64,000 bases of DNA. Source: an uncultured Erysipelotrichaceae bacterium. Its GTDB lineage: Bacteria; Bacillota_I; Bacilli_A; Erysipelotrichales; Erysipelotrichaceae. Position 1 is the stretch's first letter; each line of letters starts with the position of its first letter. Below, one piece after another: positions 52,245 to 61,069 of the stretch. The stretch spans positions 1 to 64,000 of the forward strand of contig CALVFL010000032.1 in assembly GCA_944326825.1 (NCBI GenBank), given 5' to 3'. The notes beneath the pieces are model-generated. The model was not told where the DNA came from and ran no database searches. It was given only the letters and a program-made list of their open reading frames with translations. Both the position numbers and the translations under genes were made by a program.

Positions 52245-53711
52245 TTATTTTTCACGATGCAAGTGAAGATCACGATTTTCAAAGTTTACTTTATCCAAGA
52301 CTTCGTTGATCGTTTCCTTCTTGTTTATGTTTTCCTGATTCATGCGCTTTCTTACATCAGCAGCATCGGAAATGCCGCATGGACCATTGATACAGCCGCC
52401 ATCACAGCACATACCTTCTAAGATGTCAAAGTTGAAGCGTCCCACTTTCATAAGGAGCAGCTGTTTCTTACATTCCATCGCTCCATCGGCATAATAAGAT
52501 GTGATGCCCTCTTCGCCAGCTTCTTTGGCTGCTTCAACGACAGCCTTGGAAACACCGCCGCCTTGAGCGAAGTTACGGCCATGTACTGATGCTTCCCATG
52601 TAGTATCATCAGTTGTGTAATCTTTCAAATAGATGTGTCTTGAGATAAACATGGCAGCCAGTTCTTCAAAAGTCAAGACATAATCGACATTGGTATGCTC
52701 TTCCATGGCTTCCTGCTTTTTAGCGAGGCATGGTCCGATAAAGACGATCTCGGCATCAGGATCTTCATCTTTGATCATGGCAGCTCTGGCCATCATTGGC
52801 GATACCATCGTGGAAACATTTTTCTCATAGACAGTCGGGAAGTGGATCTTGGCCATATTGACAAAAGCTGGACAACAGGATGTCGTCATCGGTACACCGG
52901 CTTCTTTATGTTTTTTAAGTTCTTCGTATTCTTTTTTAGCTACCGCATCAGCTCCTAAAGCTACTTCTACACAATCAGCGAAACCAAGTTCGATGATGCC
53001 TTTTTTGATCTGGTCTAAAGTAACTCCTTCAAACTGGCCTTGGATCGATGGAGCGACCATGGCGATCAGTTTCTTGCCTTCTCTGATGTCATCAATGACC
53101 GGCACGATCCACGAAATATCTTCGATAGCTCCAAACGGGCAAGCGGCAACACAACGGCCGCAGTTGATACATTTCGTTTCATCGATAACGGCAATATTGT
53201 CTTCATTCCAAGCGATCGCATCGACAGGGCAGGCACTCTTGCATGGTCTTTCTGTCACCACGATAGCGTGATAAGGACAGTTTCTGGCACAGGCTCCGCA
53301 TTCTTTACATTTGTCATAATCGATGACGGCTCTGTTTTCACCCATCGAGATAGCTCCAAAGTTACAAGAAGCCATACAGCTTTTAGCCATACATTTACGG
53401 CAGTTGTCAGTTACTAAGATCTTTCTGATCGTACAGCCGTCACAAGCAGCTTCAATGACCTGAACGATCTGTTTAGGATTATTCTTTTCGACATCGTTGG
53501 CCATCAAACCTCTGACTAGGCGGCCCCTTTGTCTTAATATTTCTCTTTCTTTATAAACACAGCAGCGATAATTTGCTTTAGTGCCGGGAATAAGATCTTT
53601 GTAGTAAGCATTCATCTTTTCCTCGGTCAATTCTCCTGCATAAGCCAGATCAGCAGCTTTACGCAGTACATCAAACTTTATCACTCGTGCATCATGTTTA
53701 AATAGACCCAT
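52245..53711 (-). CDS. Monomeric [FeFe] hydrogenase, group B type
   Basis: The 488-residue protein has an N-terminal cysteine-rich segment (CDGCTIRKILVTDNCRKC), three further ferredoxin-like clusters (CKECGACARNCPYHAI, CKSACPVDAI, CINCGRCVAACPFGAI) and the H-cluster domain. L1 is TSCCPAF, L2 is GPCLAKKQE and L3 is EGMCCDGGCINGPC, each with the needed Cys. TSCCPAF, where group A has TSCCPxW, and the changed L2/L3 fit group B. It would couple ferredoxin oxidation to H2 production. The maturases HydE, HydF and HydG are not in the window. AAGGAGG lies upstream; the two membrane genes before it are 17 bp away. Confidence 0.9.
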   Translation of the reverse strand: MGLFKHDARVIKFDVLRKAADLAYAGELTEEKMNAYYKDLIPGTKANYRCCVYKEREILRQRGRLVRGLMANDVEKNNPKQIVQVIEAACDGCTIRKILVTDNCRKCMAKSCMASCNFGAISMGENRAVIDYDKCKECGACARNCPYHAIVVTERPCKSACPVDAIAWNEDNIAVIDETKCINCGRCVAACPFGAIEDISWIVPVIDDIREGKKLIAMVAPSIQGQFEGVTLDQIKKGIIELGFADCVEVALGADAVAKKEYEELKKHKEAGVPMTTSCCPAFVNMAKIHFPTVYEKNVSTMVSPMMARAAMIKDEDPDAEIVFIGPCLAKKQEAMEEHTNVDYVLTFEELAAMFISRHIYLKDYTTDDTTWEASVHGRNFAQGGGVSKAVVEAAKEAGEEGITSYYADGAMECKKQLLLMKVGRFNFDILEGMCCDGGCINGPCGISDAADVRKRMNQENINKKETINEVLDKVNFENRDLHLHREK

Positions 53712-53728
53712 ATTTCCTCCTTAATAGT

Positions 53729-54160
53729 TTATATATTAGCTAAATACAAGATTATTTTACCTAAAAGCGGAATATTTACCAAGTAGTATTTATACGCTTT
53801 AAGCAGACAATAGATCCCGCTTATAAACATTGCCGGTATAAAAATGAGCGAAAGACCCACCCCGATATAATACATTCCCATTTTCGCAAATAAAAGATAC
53901 AGGATATTTAAAATGATCGGAGCCAGCCATAAAATCATCAAACACATAAAGGAATGAAAGCGGATGAATTCACTGTCCTTTTCAAAGATGAGGGCGATGA
54001 TCGGCACTAAAGCCAAAAGATAATAGTATTTTAGATCAAAGTCGGCATAAGAAACCAGAACGATTCCGACAAGTCCGATAAAATAGCTCAAGACACATAA
54101 AAGATTGGCTTCTATTTTAAAAAGTTTACTTTTCTCTTTGGGATATTTAGTATTGAACAT
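53729..54160 (-). CDS. Small DUF4870-like membrane protein
   Basis: The 143-residue protein has four helices and the DUF4870 landmark EKDSEFIRFHSFM at about 69-81, between helices two and three. Function unknown. AGGAG precedes the ATG. It is the second of two similar genes (54163-54669 is the first) and ends 17 bp before the hydrogenase gene. Confidence 0.8.
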   Translation of the reverse strand: MFNTKYPKEKSKLFKIEANLLCVLSYFIGLVGIVLVSYADFDLKYYYLLALVPIIALIFEKDSEFIRFHSFMCLMILWLAPIILNILYLLFAKMGMYYIGVGLSLIFIPAMFISGIYCLLKAYKYYLVNIPLLGKIILYLANI

Positions 54161-54162
54161 TT

Positions 54163-54669
54163 TTACTCCTTAACACATTTCTTAGCGAAAAAAGACAAGA
54201 ATTTAAGATCGATCCTGATACTTAGTGCAGCGTGATAGATGGCCATAAAGTTCAAAGCCATCAATATAAGTTCTAAAAGACCGAAGATGATGACGATGAT
54301 AACGATCATGAAATAACTTGGTATAAACGCCAACCCAAAGCTAAGCAAGGCGATAAAAAGCGGCAAAAAAAGATCGATCGTGAGATAGATCAGCATATAA
54401 TATTTGACCAGTCGGGAACTTTTTTCTAAAAAATAGAAACAGAGAGTTATCAAAGCGATAACGAGATCGACAAAAGAAAAACAGTTATTGATGTAGATAA
54501 ACAAAGTTTCAAAAAGATCGATATTTGAAGTGGTAACGCTTAAAAAGAAGATGAGTGATGACATGAGATGGTAGATCAGCCACACCCCAAAAGGCAAAGC
54601 GGCCACCACCCTTTCATCAAGCGAGAGGATCGAAGAGAAGTTTTTGTCTTTGTTTAAACCTTTTTTCAC
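54163..54669 (-). CDS. DUF4870-like membrane protein
   Basis: The 168-residue protein has four or five helices and the landmark FLEKSSRLVKYYM, the counterpart of EKDSEFIRFHSFM in its neighbour, so the two are probably ancient duplicates. It starts with GTG; TATAAT ends 6 nt before it. Function unknown. Confidence 0.75.
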   Translation of the reverse strand: MKKGLNKDKNFSSILSLDERVVAALPFGVWLIYHLMSSLIFFLSVTTSNIDLFETLFIYINNCFSFVDLVIALITLCFYFLEKSSRLVKYYMLIYLTIDLFLPLFIALLSFGLAFIPSYFMIVIIVIIFGLLELILMALNFMAIYHAALSIRIDLKFLSFFAKKCVKE

Positions 54670-54681
54670 AAAAATATTATA
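54670..54681 (-). promoter_or_regulatory. -10 box 6 nt before the GTG at 54669
   Basis: On the minus strand TATAAT (54681-54676) is followed by ATTTTT and GTG. No Shine-Dalgarno sequence is present. Confidence 0.5.
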
Positions 54682-54734
54682 CTATTATTAAGGTAAAAAG
54701 ATATGGTAGAATTATAAAAAAGAGGGATGAAATT

Positions 54735-55889
54735 ATGACTGAAAAACAAACTGAAGAGATCACTTTAACGCTTGATGGTAAAGAGAGTGAAGAAGAAAAA
54801 AAAGAAGAAGTAAAAGAAGAAGAGTTAGTCAAGTTAGAAGATACTAAACTGACTGACAGTGAAAAGAAGATGGTTGACGATTTTTCCAAGAAGATCGATG
54901 TGATGGAAACGAATACCATTTTAGAATACGGCAGCAGCGCTCAAAGAAAGATCGCTGATTTCAGCGAGAGCGCTTTAAAGAATGTCCGCACCAAAGATTT
55001 AGGCGATGTGGGTGATATGCTTACGGAACTGATCGGAGAATTAAAAGGTTTTGAGATCGAAGAAAAAGAAGACAACGGCTTTTTCGGTTTCTTTAAAAAA
55101 CAGGCTAACAAGATCACTAACTTAAAGACAAGATACGATAAGGCAGCCGACAATGTCGAAAAGATCACGAAAGCTTTGGAAGATCACCAGATCACTTTAA
55201 TGAAAGACATCGCTTTACTGGATCAGCTATATGATAAAAACCTGCTCAATTTTAAAGAATTGACAATGTATATCCTGGCCGGCAAGAAGAAACTTGAAGA
55301 AGTTAAAAATAAAGACCTGGTCGAACTCAAAGAAAAAGCGCAGACTTCTAAACTGCCGGAAGATGCTCAGGCAGCCAGCGATTTAGAAAATGCGATTAAC
55401 CGTTTTGAAAAGAAACTGCACGATTTAGAACTCACCAGAGTCATCGCCATTCAAATGGCTCCGCAGATCCGTCTTGTCCAAAACAACGATACTCAGATGG
55501 TCGAAAAGATCCAATCGACTTTAGTCAATACGATCCCGCTTTGGAAATCACAGATGCTTATTGCGATGGGCATCTCACATTCTAAAGAAGCTATCAAAGC
55601 CCAGAATGAAGTTACAGAGATGACCAACAAGATGCTCAATCAGAATGCTGAACTTTTAAAGACAGCTACTGTTGATACAGCTAAAGAATCTGAAAGGGCC
55701 ATTGTGGATATTGAAACGCTTAGAAGCACTAATGCTAAACTGATCGAAACCTTGGATGAAGTAAAACGAGTTCAGGAAGAAGGACGTGCCAAGAGAGCAC
55801 AAGCTCAGATCGAGTTGCGCAAGATCGAAACGGAGCTCAATGAAAAGATGACCGGTCTTAGCGACGATCTTAAGAAAGAGATGCAATGA
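54735..55889 (+). CDS. telA: TelA-family toxic anion resistance protein
   Basis: The 384-residue protein has an acidic N-terminus (SEEEKKEEVKEEELVKLEDT) and then long coiled-coil helices throughout, including the TelA signature TNKMLNQNAELLKTATVDTA. TelA/KlaA proteins are tied to tellurite resistance and to lipid or phage-related stress; the mechanism is not known. Here it is followed at once (ATGA overlap) by a phosphatase gene. GAGGG lies upstream. Confidence 0.92.
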   Translation: MTEKQTEEITLTLDGKESEEEKKEEVKEEELVKLEDTKLTDSEKKMVDDFSKKIDVMETNTILEYGSSAQRKIADFSESALKNVRTKDLGDVGDMLTELIGELKGFEIEEKEDNGFFGFFKKQANKITNLKTRYDKAADNVEKITKALEDHQITLMKDIALLDQLYDKNLLNFKELTMYILAGKKKLEEVKNKDLVELKEKAQTSKLPEDAQAASDLENAINRFEKKLHDLELTRVIAIQMAPQIRLVQNNDTQMVEKIQSTLVNTIPLWKSQMLIAMGISHSKEAIKAQNEVTEMTNKMLNQNAELLKTATVDTAKESERAIVDIETLRSTNAKLIETLDEVKRVQEEGRAKRAQAQIELRKIETELNEKMTGLSDDLKKEMQ

Positions 55890-56542
55890 TCAAAGGTGTC
55901 ATATTTGATCTTGACGGTACTCTTTTAGATACGATCAGCGACATTGGCGACAGCGTCAATGCCATGTTAGAGGACTATGGCTATAAGACTCACAGTTATG
56001 CTGAATATAAATTGTTAGTCGGTCATGGTTTTAAAGATCTTGTCAAAAAGAGCCTGCCGGCTAAATGTTCCTTTGATATTGAAGATGAAGCTTTAAATAA
56101 ATTCGTCTATTATTACAGTCAGAATTATCTGAACAATTCTTATCCTTATGAAGGGATCGTGGCGATGCTTAAAAGTTTAAGTGAAAAAGGCATCAAACTG
56201 GCCATCAATTCCAATAAAGATGATGAATATGTAAAGAAACTGGCCAAGATACGCCTAGAGGGCATTGAATTTATTGATGTTTACGGGCATGTTGAAGGGA
56301 TAGAGAAAAAGCCTGATCCGACTTTGGCTTTAAAGATATTAAATAAAATGGATCTTGATCCTAATGAAGCGGCTTATATCGGAGATTCAAATACCGATAT
56401 TAAGACTGGCCAGAACGCTGGTATGATCACGATCGGCGTTGACTGGGGCTTTAGAGGAGCCAAAGAGTTAGAAGACTGCGGCGCCGATCATATCGCTTAT
56501 AAACCAGAAGATATAATAAAGATCGTTCAAGAATCTCTTTAA
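55886..56542 (+). CDS. HAD phosphatase, phosphoglycolate phosphatase-like
   Basis: The 218-residue protein has motif I DLDGTLLDT, the helical type-1 cap (15-80), motif II INSNKD, the Lys motif in KKPDPTL and motif IV GDSNTDIKT. It matches PGP/Gph enzymes that remove phosphate from 2-phosphoglycolate, but substrate range in this family is broad. It overlaps telA by 4 nt. Confidence 0.9.
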   Translation: MIKGVIFDLDGTLLDTISDIGDSVNAMLEDYGYKTHSYAEYKLLVGHGFKDLVKKSLPAKCSFDIEDEALNKFVYYYSQNYLNNSYPYEGIVAMLKSLSEKGIKLAINSNKDDEYVKKLAKIRLEGIEFIDVYGHVEGIEKKPDPTLALKILNKMDLDPNEAAYIGDSNTDIKTGQNAGMITIGVDWGFRGAKELEDCGADHIAYKPEDIIKIVQESL

Positions 56543-56557
56543 TAGAGGTTCTTTTTA
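56529..56557 (+). terminator. Terminator overlapping the phosphatase stop
   Basis: AAGAATCTCT pairs with AGAGGTTCTT (one G-U) around a five-base loop, followed by T-rich text. It contains the TAA stop. Confidence 0.75.
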
Positions 56558-56647
56558 TATGGGCAGTCTTTAGTTGCAATTAATGATAAAGGATGATAGA
56601 ATACTATAAACTGATACTAATTGATACTAGTTTATATCGGGGCAATT

Positions 56648-57799
56648 ATGGAAATACAGAAGTTTATTGAAATATCAAAAGATAAGCATATAGATGATTA
56701 TCAAAAAATGGACAACAAATATAAAAAAGATTTCAAAGAATATTTGAATATTTTGAAAGCGTTTTATTATAAGCAGCTGCCTTTAAAAGATTTTAAAGGA
56801 AATAAACTGGTCTATACCGATCTAAACGGCCATTTTAGTTATGATCTTTTTAAAAAGATGTATAAAAAAAGAGATGACGGTTATGGCATCAAAAATATAG
56901 AAGAAGAGATGATAGCTACTGCCAAGATCGAAGGTATCGATTTCAGCAAAGACAGTGTCAGAAGCATCTTGAGCGGGAATGCTCCAAAAGAAAAAGCAGA
57001 AGAAAGGATCTATGGTTTAAAAAAGGGTTTTGAGTTTATCTTGGCTCACAATACGATCGATGAGGTCAATATCTACAAGCTCTATCAGTTGAGCATCGGC
57101 AATTATTTGGATGACGATCATAAACTTTTGAATGATGAACATTACCGTCACGATGCTGTCTATGTTGTCGGCTCAAAACTGGAACATACCGGCATTGAGC
57201 ACACAAAATTAAACCATTATATGAATGATCTGATAGCTTTCATCAATGCCGATGATGAAATCGACGATCTGACTAAAGGCATAATCATCCATTTTTATTT
57301 GGCGTATCTGCATCCTTATTTTGACGGTAACGGCAGGTTTGCCAGATTGATGCATTTATGGTTTTTGTTAGAAAGGGGTTATGGATCAGCGCTTTTTATG
57401 CCTTTTTCTTTATATATTGAAAAAAGTCGCAAAGAATATTATGCCGCTTTTAAAAGAGTTGAAAATAATCAAAGATATTCTGGTATCATCGATGTAACGC
57501 CCTTCATCAATTACTTTAAAAATAATGTCTATAACAAGATAGAAGATAGATTTGATGATCTTTTTGATAAATATGGATATTACCTGGATGAAGGAAATAT
57601 CACTCCCAAAGAAGATAAACTGTTTAAGTACGTCATCTCAAAATATGGAACGAGTGAATTTTCGACTAAACAGCTGGAAAAGGATTATAAAGATGCCGCT
57701 TATGCTACGATAAGAGGCTTTGTGCTTAAATTTACAGACTATGGATTATTAAAAGTCAGAAAGTATAAAAACAGAATGAGATACAAAGTAGTTGAATAA
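56648..57799 (+). CDS. Fic-domain AMP-transferase-like protein with N-terminal inhibitory helix
   Basis: The 383-residue protein has the Fic core HPYFDGNGRFAR (222-233) with the catalytic His222. TAKIEG (91-96) upstream fits the class II inhibitory motif (S/T)xxxE(G/N), whose Glu blocks ATP. A C-terminal winged helix (about 320-383) follows. Such proteins transfer AMP to targets when relieved. The ATG at 56648 has GGGGC 5 nt upstream; the longer frame has no site. It stands alone, without a Fic antitoxin beside it. Confidence 0.9.
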   Translation: MEIQKFIEISKDKHIDDYQKMDNKYKKDFKEYLNILKAFYYKQLPLKDFKGNKLVYTDLNGHFSYDLFKKMYKKRDDGYGIKNIEEEMIATAKIEGIDFSKDSVRSILSGNAPKEKAEERIYGLKKGFEFILAHNTIDEVNIYKLYQLSIGNYLDDDHKLLNDEHYRHDAVYVVGSKLEHTGIEHTKLNHYMNDLIAFINADDEIDDLTKGIIIHFYLAYLHPYFDGNGRFARLMHLWFLLERGYGSALFMPFSLYIEKSRKEYYAAFKRVENNQRYSGIIDVTPFINYFKNNVYNKIEDRFDDLFDKYGYYLDEGNITPKEDKLFKYVISKYGTSEFSTKQLEKDYKDAAYATIRGFVLKFTDYGLLKVRKYKNRMRYKVVE

Positions 57800-57823
57800 A
57801 CAGATCGATAGATCCCTTACCGA

Positions 57824-58180
57824 TCAATGTTCTTCATCTAACTTTTGATATTCTTCTTCTTTAAAACCGACTAATACTTTATCTTTGCTTATCAAAAGCG
57901 GTCTTTTCACAAGCATCCCATCAGTGCTTAAAAGTTTCAGTATCTCATCATCACTCATATCTTTGAGTTTATCCTTGATGCCAAGCTCCCGATAGAGTTT
58001 GCCAGAAGTGTTAAAGAATTTATTTATGGGCAAGTTACTCATTTTGACCCACTTTTTCAGTTCATCATAAGTGGGATTATCAGTATTGATAGCTCTTTTG
58101 GTATAAGTGATTCCATGATCATTTAGAAACTTTTCAGCCTTCTTGCAGGTTGAACATTTTTCATAACAGATAAATAACAT
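57824..58180 (-). CDS. ArsC/Spx-family protein
   Basis: The 118-residue protein has a thioredoxin-like fold with CSTCKKAEKFL (CxxC at about 10-13), the Spx/ArsC insertion and the conserved RPLLISKDKVLVGF. Lone family members (YffB, MgsR, Spx relatives) act in arsenate or redox stress, or with RNA polymerase. Last of the six-gene operon that begins at 62134. Confidence 0.85.
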   Translation of the reverse strand: MLFICYEKCSTCKKAEKFLNDHGITYTKRAINTDNPTYDELKKWVKMSNLPINKFFNTSGKLYRELGIKDKLKDMSDDEILKLLSTDGMLVKRPLLISKDKVLVGFKEEEYQKLDEEH

Positions 58181-58181
58181 C

Positions 58182-58910
58182 TTATCCCTCCCTTACAAAG
58201 ATATATTCTTTATCATCTGATAATTCATCACTAAATTTATAACCCAGTTCTTTAAATCCCTTTAAAGTTATAGGATCACTAATCTTATTGACAGCCATAT
58301 ATCTGACCATCGCTCCTCTGGCTACCTTGACATAGATGCCCTTTTCTAAAAGTTTATTGCCGCTCTTTTCTTTAAAACGGATATTTATGACGTTATTTAG
58401 ATAAGGGGTCACTGCTTTAGAATATTCATCACTGGCTAAATTGATCAAAAGTTCATCTTTAAAGAGTTTATAAAGATCATGCCAGTAATCATAGAGATCT
58501 TTATGATCGTTTATAGAAAGCTTACTGCCCATCTCTAAACGATAGGGAACGATAAGATCAAATGGTCTTAAAGCTCCATAAAGACCAGACAGGATATAAA
58601 GATGCTCGTTCAGATAAGCCAGCTCATCATCATTCATGACATCAGGAGCCATATATTTATATTGGATGCCATCATAAGCGAAAAGAGCTGTCAAGTATGG
58701 TCTGGTTATATCAGTATTTCTTATCGTTTGATACATCTTTTCAGTAATGGCCATAGAAGTTTTATAGAGTTCTTTAAGTTTTAAAAGATCAAGACTTTTA
58801 AGATGATCATAAAGAACGGAAGCTTCTTTCAGATATAAAGGATAAGAGTTTTGATATTCAAAATCATTCTTATCAGTGATCTTTTTGGCTGGCGAGATGA
58901 TGATCTTCAT
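58182..58910 (-). CDS. yaaA: YaaA peroxide-stress protein
   Basis: The 242-residue protein has the DUF328 signature MKIIISPAKKI and LSGLYGALRPFDLIVPYRLE, then RGAMVRYMA. YaaA lowers free iron and protects DNA from peroxide in E. coli. Starts overlapping the previous gene by 4 nt and ends 1 bp before the next. Confidence 0.95.
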   Translation of the reverse strand: MKIIISPAKKITDKNDFEYQNSYPLYLKEASVLYDHLKSLDLLKLKELYKTSMAITEKMYQTIRNTDITRPYLTALFAYDGIQYKYMAPDVMNDDELAYLNEHLYILSGLYGALRPFDLIVPYRLEMGSKLSINDHKDLYDYWHDLYKLFKDELLINLASDEYSKAVTPYLNNVINIRFKEKSGNKLLEKGIYVKVARGAMVRYMAVNKISDPITLKGFKELGYKFSDELSDDKEYIFVREG

Positions 58911-59380
58911 TTAAGTTTAAAATCCTTTTTGAATTTAGTTAAAGCATCTTTAAAACTATAAAAGATCTCAATGTCATTGGCTTTTAAAGAACCCACTACA
59001 AAAGAATTATAGCCAAGTGATGATTCCAGACCTTTTAGACCGTTGCGTTTAAGACGGGAATCGGAGAATACCGGATAGATCCTGACATCTTCATGATCCA
59101 TATATCTTTTAATGGCTACACCAAGACAAGTGCAGGTGCCGCTGTCTTCAGTAGCCAGATCATAGAAAATGGCGTTGGCTTCTTTGATGTATCGATAGTC
59201 ATTCAAAAAGATGTCTTTAGAGGCATAAGGAGTATCATCATCAGGATTGAGATCGATCGGACTGATCAGTCTGGCGTTTAGATCATTGTCACTGATGATC
59301 TCGCTTATCAGCTTTCCTTCCAGTCTTCTTTGAGCCTGATCAGCTTCGGTAAATAAAGGTCCGGCAATATAGATGATCAT
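58907..59380 (-). CDS. Nucleoside 2-deoxyribosyltransferase-like protein
   Basis: The 157-residue protein begins IIYIAGPLFTEADQAQRR, the family opening, with FYDLATEDSGTCTCLGVAIK carrying the nucleophile region (here Glu/Asp-rich) at about 75-95. It swaps bases on deoxyribonucleosides in salvage. In the stress-type operon it may also clear damaged bases; that is inference. Confidence 0.85.
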   Translation of the reverse strand: MIIYIAGPLFTEADQAQRRLEGKLISEIISDNDLNARLISPIDLNPDDDTPYASKDIFLNDYRYIKEANAIFYDLATEDSGTCTCLGVAIKRYMDHEDVRIYPVFSDSRLKRNGLKGLESSLGYNSFVVGSLKANDIEIFYSFKDALTKFKKDFKLK

Positions 59381-59383
59381 TTC

Positions 59384-59890
59384 TTATTCCTCCTTCAGCC
59401 AGTCTAAGATTGCATCACGGCTTTCATCGACTAAAGAACCTTTCAAAGCTAAAGGTTTTTTGATGATCGCACTATGGCAAACACTTTCAAGACCCTTGAC
59501 ACTGTTGGCCAGACCGCTTCCTTCATGAGTGCAGAAAGGGTGAATGATCTTGTTAGTAAAGTCAAAACTTTCAAGGAAAGTATAGACGACTTTTGGCATA
59601 TCACCGCAATAGTTAGGATATCCTAAATAGATCTCATCGTATTTATCGATACTTTCAAGATTTTCTTTAAGTTCAGGACGGGCATTGTTTCTAAAATCAG
59701 CTACGACTTCCCTGACACATTCGTCATAATTTTCGCTGTATGGTACAAGCGGCTCTATCTTGAAGGTATCAGCCCCCAGTTTATCGGCGATCAGTTCGGC
59801 CACTTTTTGTGTGTTGCCTTTTTCTAAATATATCTTCTGTCCTCCAAAGTGGTTTTCGCCGCCTCTTGAGTAATAAGCTACAAGTTTCAT
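59384..59890 (-). CDS. Flavodoxin
   Basis: The 168-residue protein has a flavodoxin_4 layout: YYSRGGENHFGGQKIYLEKG, with GNTQKVAELI for the FMN phosphate, then IYLGYPNYCGDMPKVVYTFL and THEGSGLANS. It carries electrons as FMN and can stand in for ferredoxin. It sits between patB-like and deoxyribosyltransferase genes with 3-4 bp gaps. Confidence 0.88.
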   Translation of the reverse strand: MKLVAYYSRGGENHFGGQKIYLEKGNTQKVAELIADKLGADTFKIEPLVPYSENYDECVREVVADFRNNARPELKENLESIDKYDEIYLGYPNYCGDMPKVVYTFLESFDFTNKIIHPFCTHEGSGLANSVKGLESVCHSAIIKKPLALKGSLVDESRDAILDWLKEE

Positions 59891-59894
59891 AATA

Positions 59895-61067
59895 TCATCC
59901 TTTCAAGATCGCATCTAAGCGATCAAATACTTCTTTGACTGTTTTATCAGAAGTAGCTAAATTAAGTCTTACCCAGTTTTGATAGTTTTTATCAAAAGCT
60001 TCGCCAAAACTTGGCAATACTTTCCATTTCTTCAGCATGAATTCTTTGATGTCCATGCCGTTTAATACTTTTTCGAGGTTGATAAAGATCAGATAAGTTC
60101 CTTCTAGAACCGTATATTCCAGGGCATATTTATCAAGGATTTTTTGAGCGATCCGATAATTATCTTCAATGACTTCGATCAGGTCGTCTAACCATTCATC
60201 GGCATATTTAAAGCCAAAGTAAGAGGCGTAAGCGTTAAAGACCAAAGGCATTCCTAAATGATGGATCTGATTATAGGCATCAAATCTTTCTTTTAATTCC
60301 TTAGCAGCAATAACGACCTGTGTATGGGCAAAAACAGCCAGATTCAGCGTCTTTGATAAAGCGGTGATCGTGATGATGTGATCGTTGTACCCAGGATCGA
60401 TCCCTAAAGCTGGCTGGTGTTTAAAACCTTTCATGATCAGATCGCTATGCACTTCATCAGAGATGATCAAAACATCGTGGCTTATAAGCAGATCAAAAAG
60501 TTTAGAAAGCTCTTCTTTTGTGAAAACTCTTCCGACAGGGTTATGAGGATTGCACAAGATAAAAGCTTTGATGTGATGTCTGGCGAGTTTGTCTTTGACA
60601 TTTTCATAATCGATCGTGAAATAACCGTTATCATTGATAAGCGGCGATTCAACAACTCTTCTTTTAGAAGTCAGGATCGCATTTTTAAACTGATGATAGA
60701 CCGGCGTTAAGATCAGGATCTCATCATCTTCTTTTGTAAAACAGTTTAAAAGATCAAAGATGGCGGTTACGGCTCCATTTGTGAAAGAAAGCCACTCCTT
60801 TTGATAAGTGATGCCATGATGGCGTTTATGCCAGTTTATAAAGGCATCTTCATAATCTGAAGGAAGATAGGTATAGCCAAAGATGCCTCTCTTGGCGATC
60901 TTTGCAAGGTTTTCGGTTATCTTGTCGCAGGTCTTGAAATCCATGTCGGCGATCGATAAAGGCAGGATCTCTTTGTCATGATAGGTGTTATAAGTCTGAT
61001 CATACTTGCGGGAATCAGTATTATAACGGTCGATATAATACTTTTGGATAAATTCTTGAGCGTTCAT
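59895..61067 (-). CDS. MalY/PatB-type aminotransferase/C-S lyase, second copy
   Basis: The 390-residue PLP enzyme has LPLSIADMDFKTCDKITENL, NPHNPVGRVFTKEEL and TALSKTLNLAVFAHT with the Schiff-base Lys. It is a paralogue of the enzyme at 19764 and probably also a beta-lyase acting on a sulfur amino acid. Unlike that copy it is not beside an importer but inside an operon of redox and stress genes. Confidence 0.88.
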   Translation of the reverse strand: MNAQEFIQKYYIDRYNTDSRKYDQTYNTYHDKEILPLSIADMDFKTCDKITENLAKIAKRGIFGYTYLPSDYEDAFINWHKRHHGITYQKEWLSFTNGAVTAIFDLLNCFTKEDDEILILTPVYHQFKNAILTSKRRVVESPLINDNGYFTIDYENVKDKLARHHIKAFILCNPHNPVGRVFTKEELSKLFDLLISHDVLIISDEVHSDLIMKGFKHQPALGIDPGYNDHIITITALSKTLNLAVFAHTQVVIAAKELKERFDAYNQIHHLGMPLVFNAYASYFGFKYADEWLDDLIEVIEDNYRIAQKILDKYALEYTVLEGTYLIFINLEKVLNGMDIKEFMLKKWKVLPSFGEAFDKNYQNWVRLNLATSDKTVKEVFDRLDAILKG

Positions 61068-61069
61068 CT

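Noticed and set aside
52849-53417. Plus-strand frames of 125-140 codons opposite the hydrogenase
   Set aside because: Antisense to a conserved cysteine-rich enzyme; no start signal.
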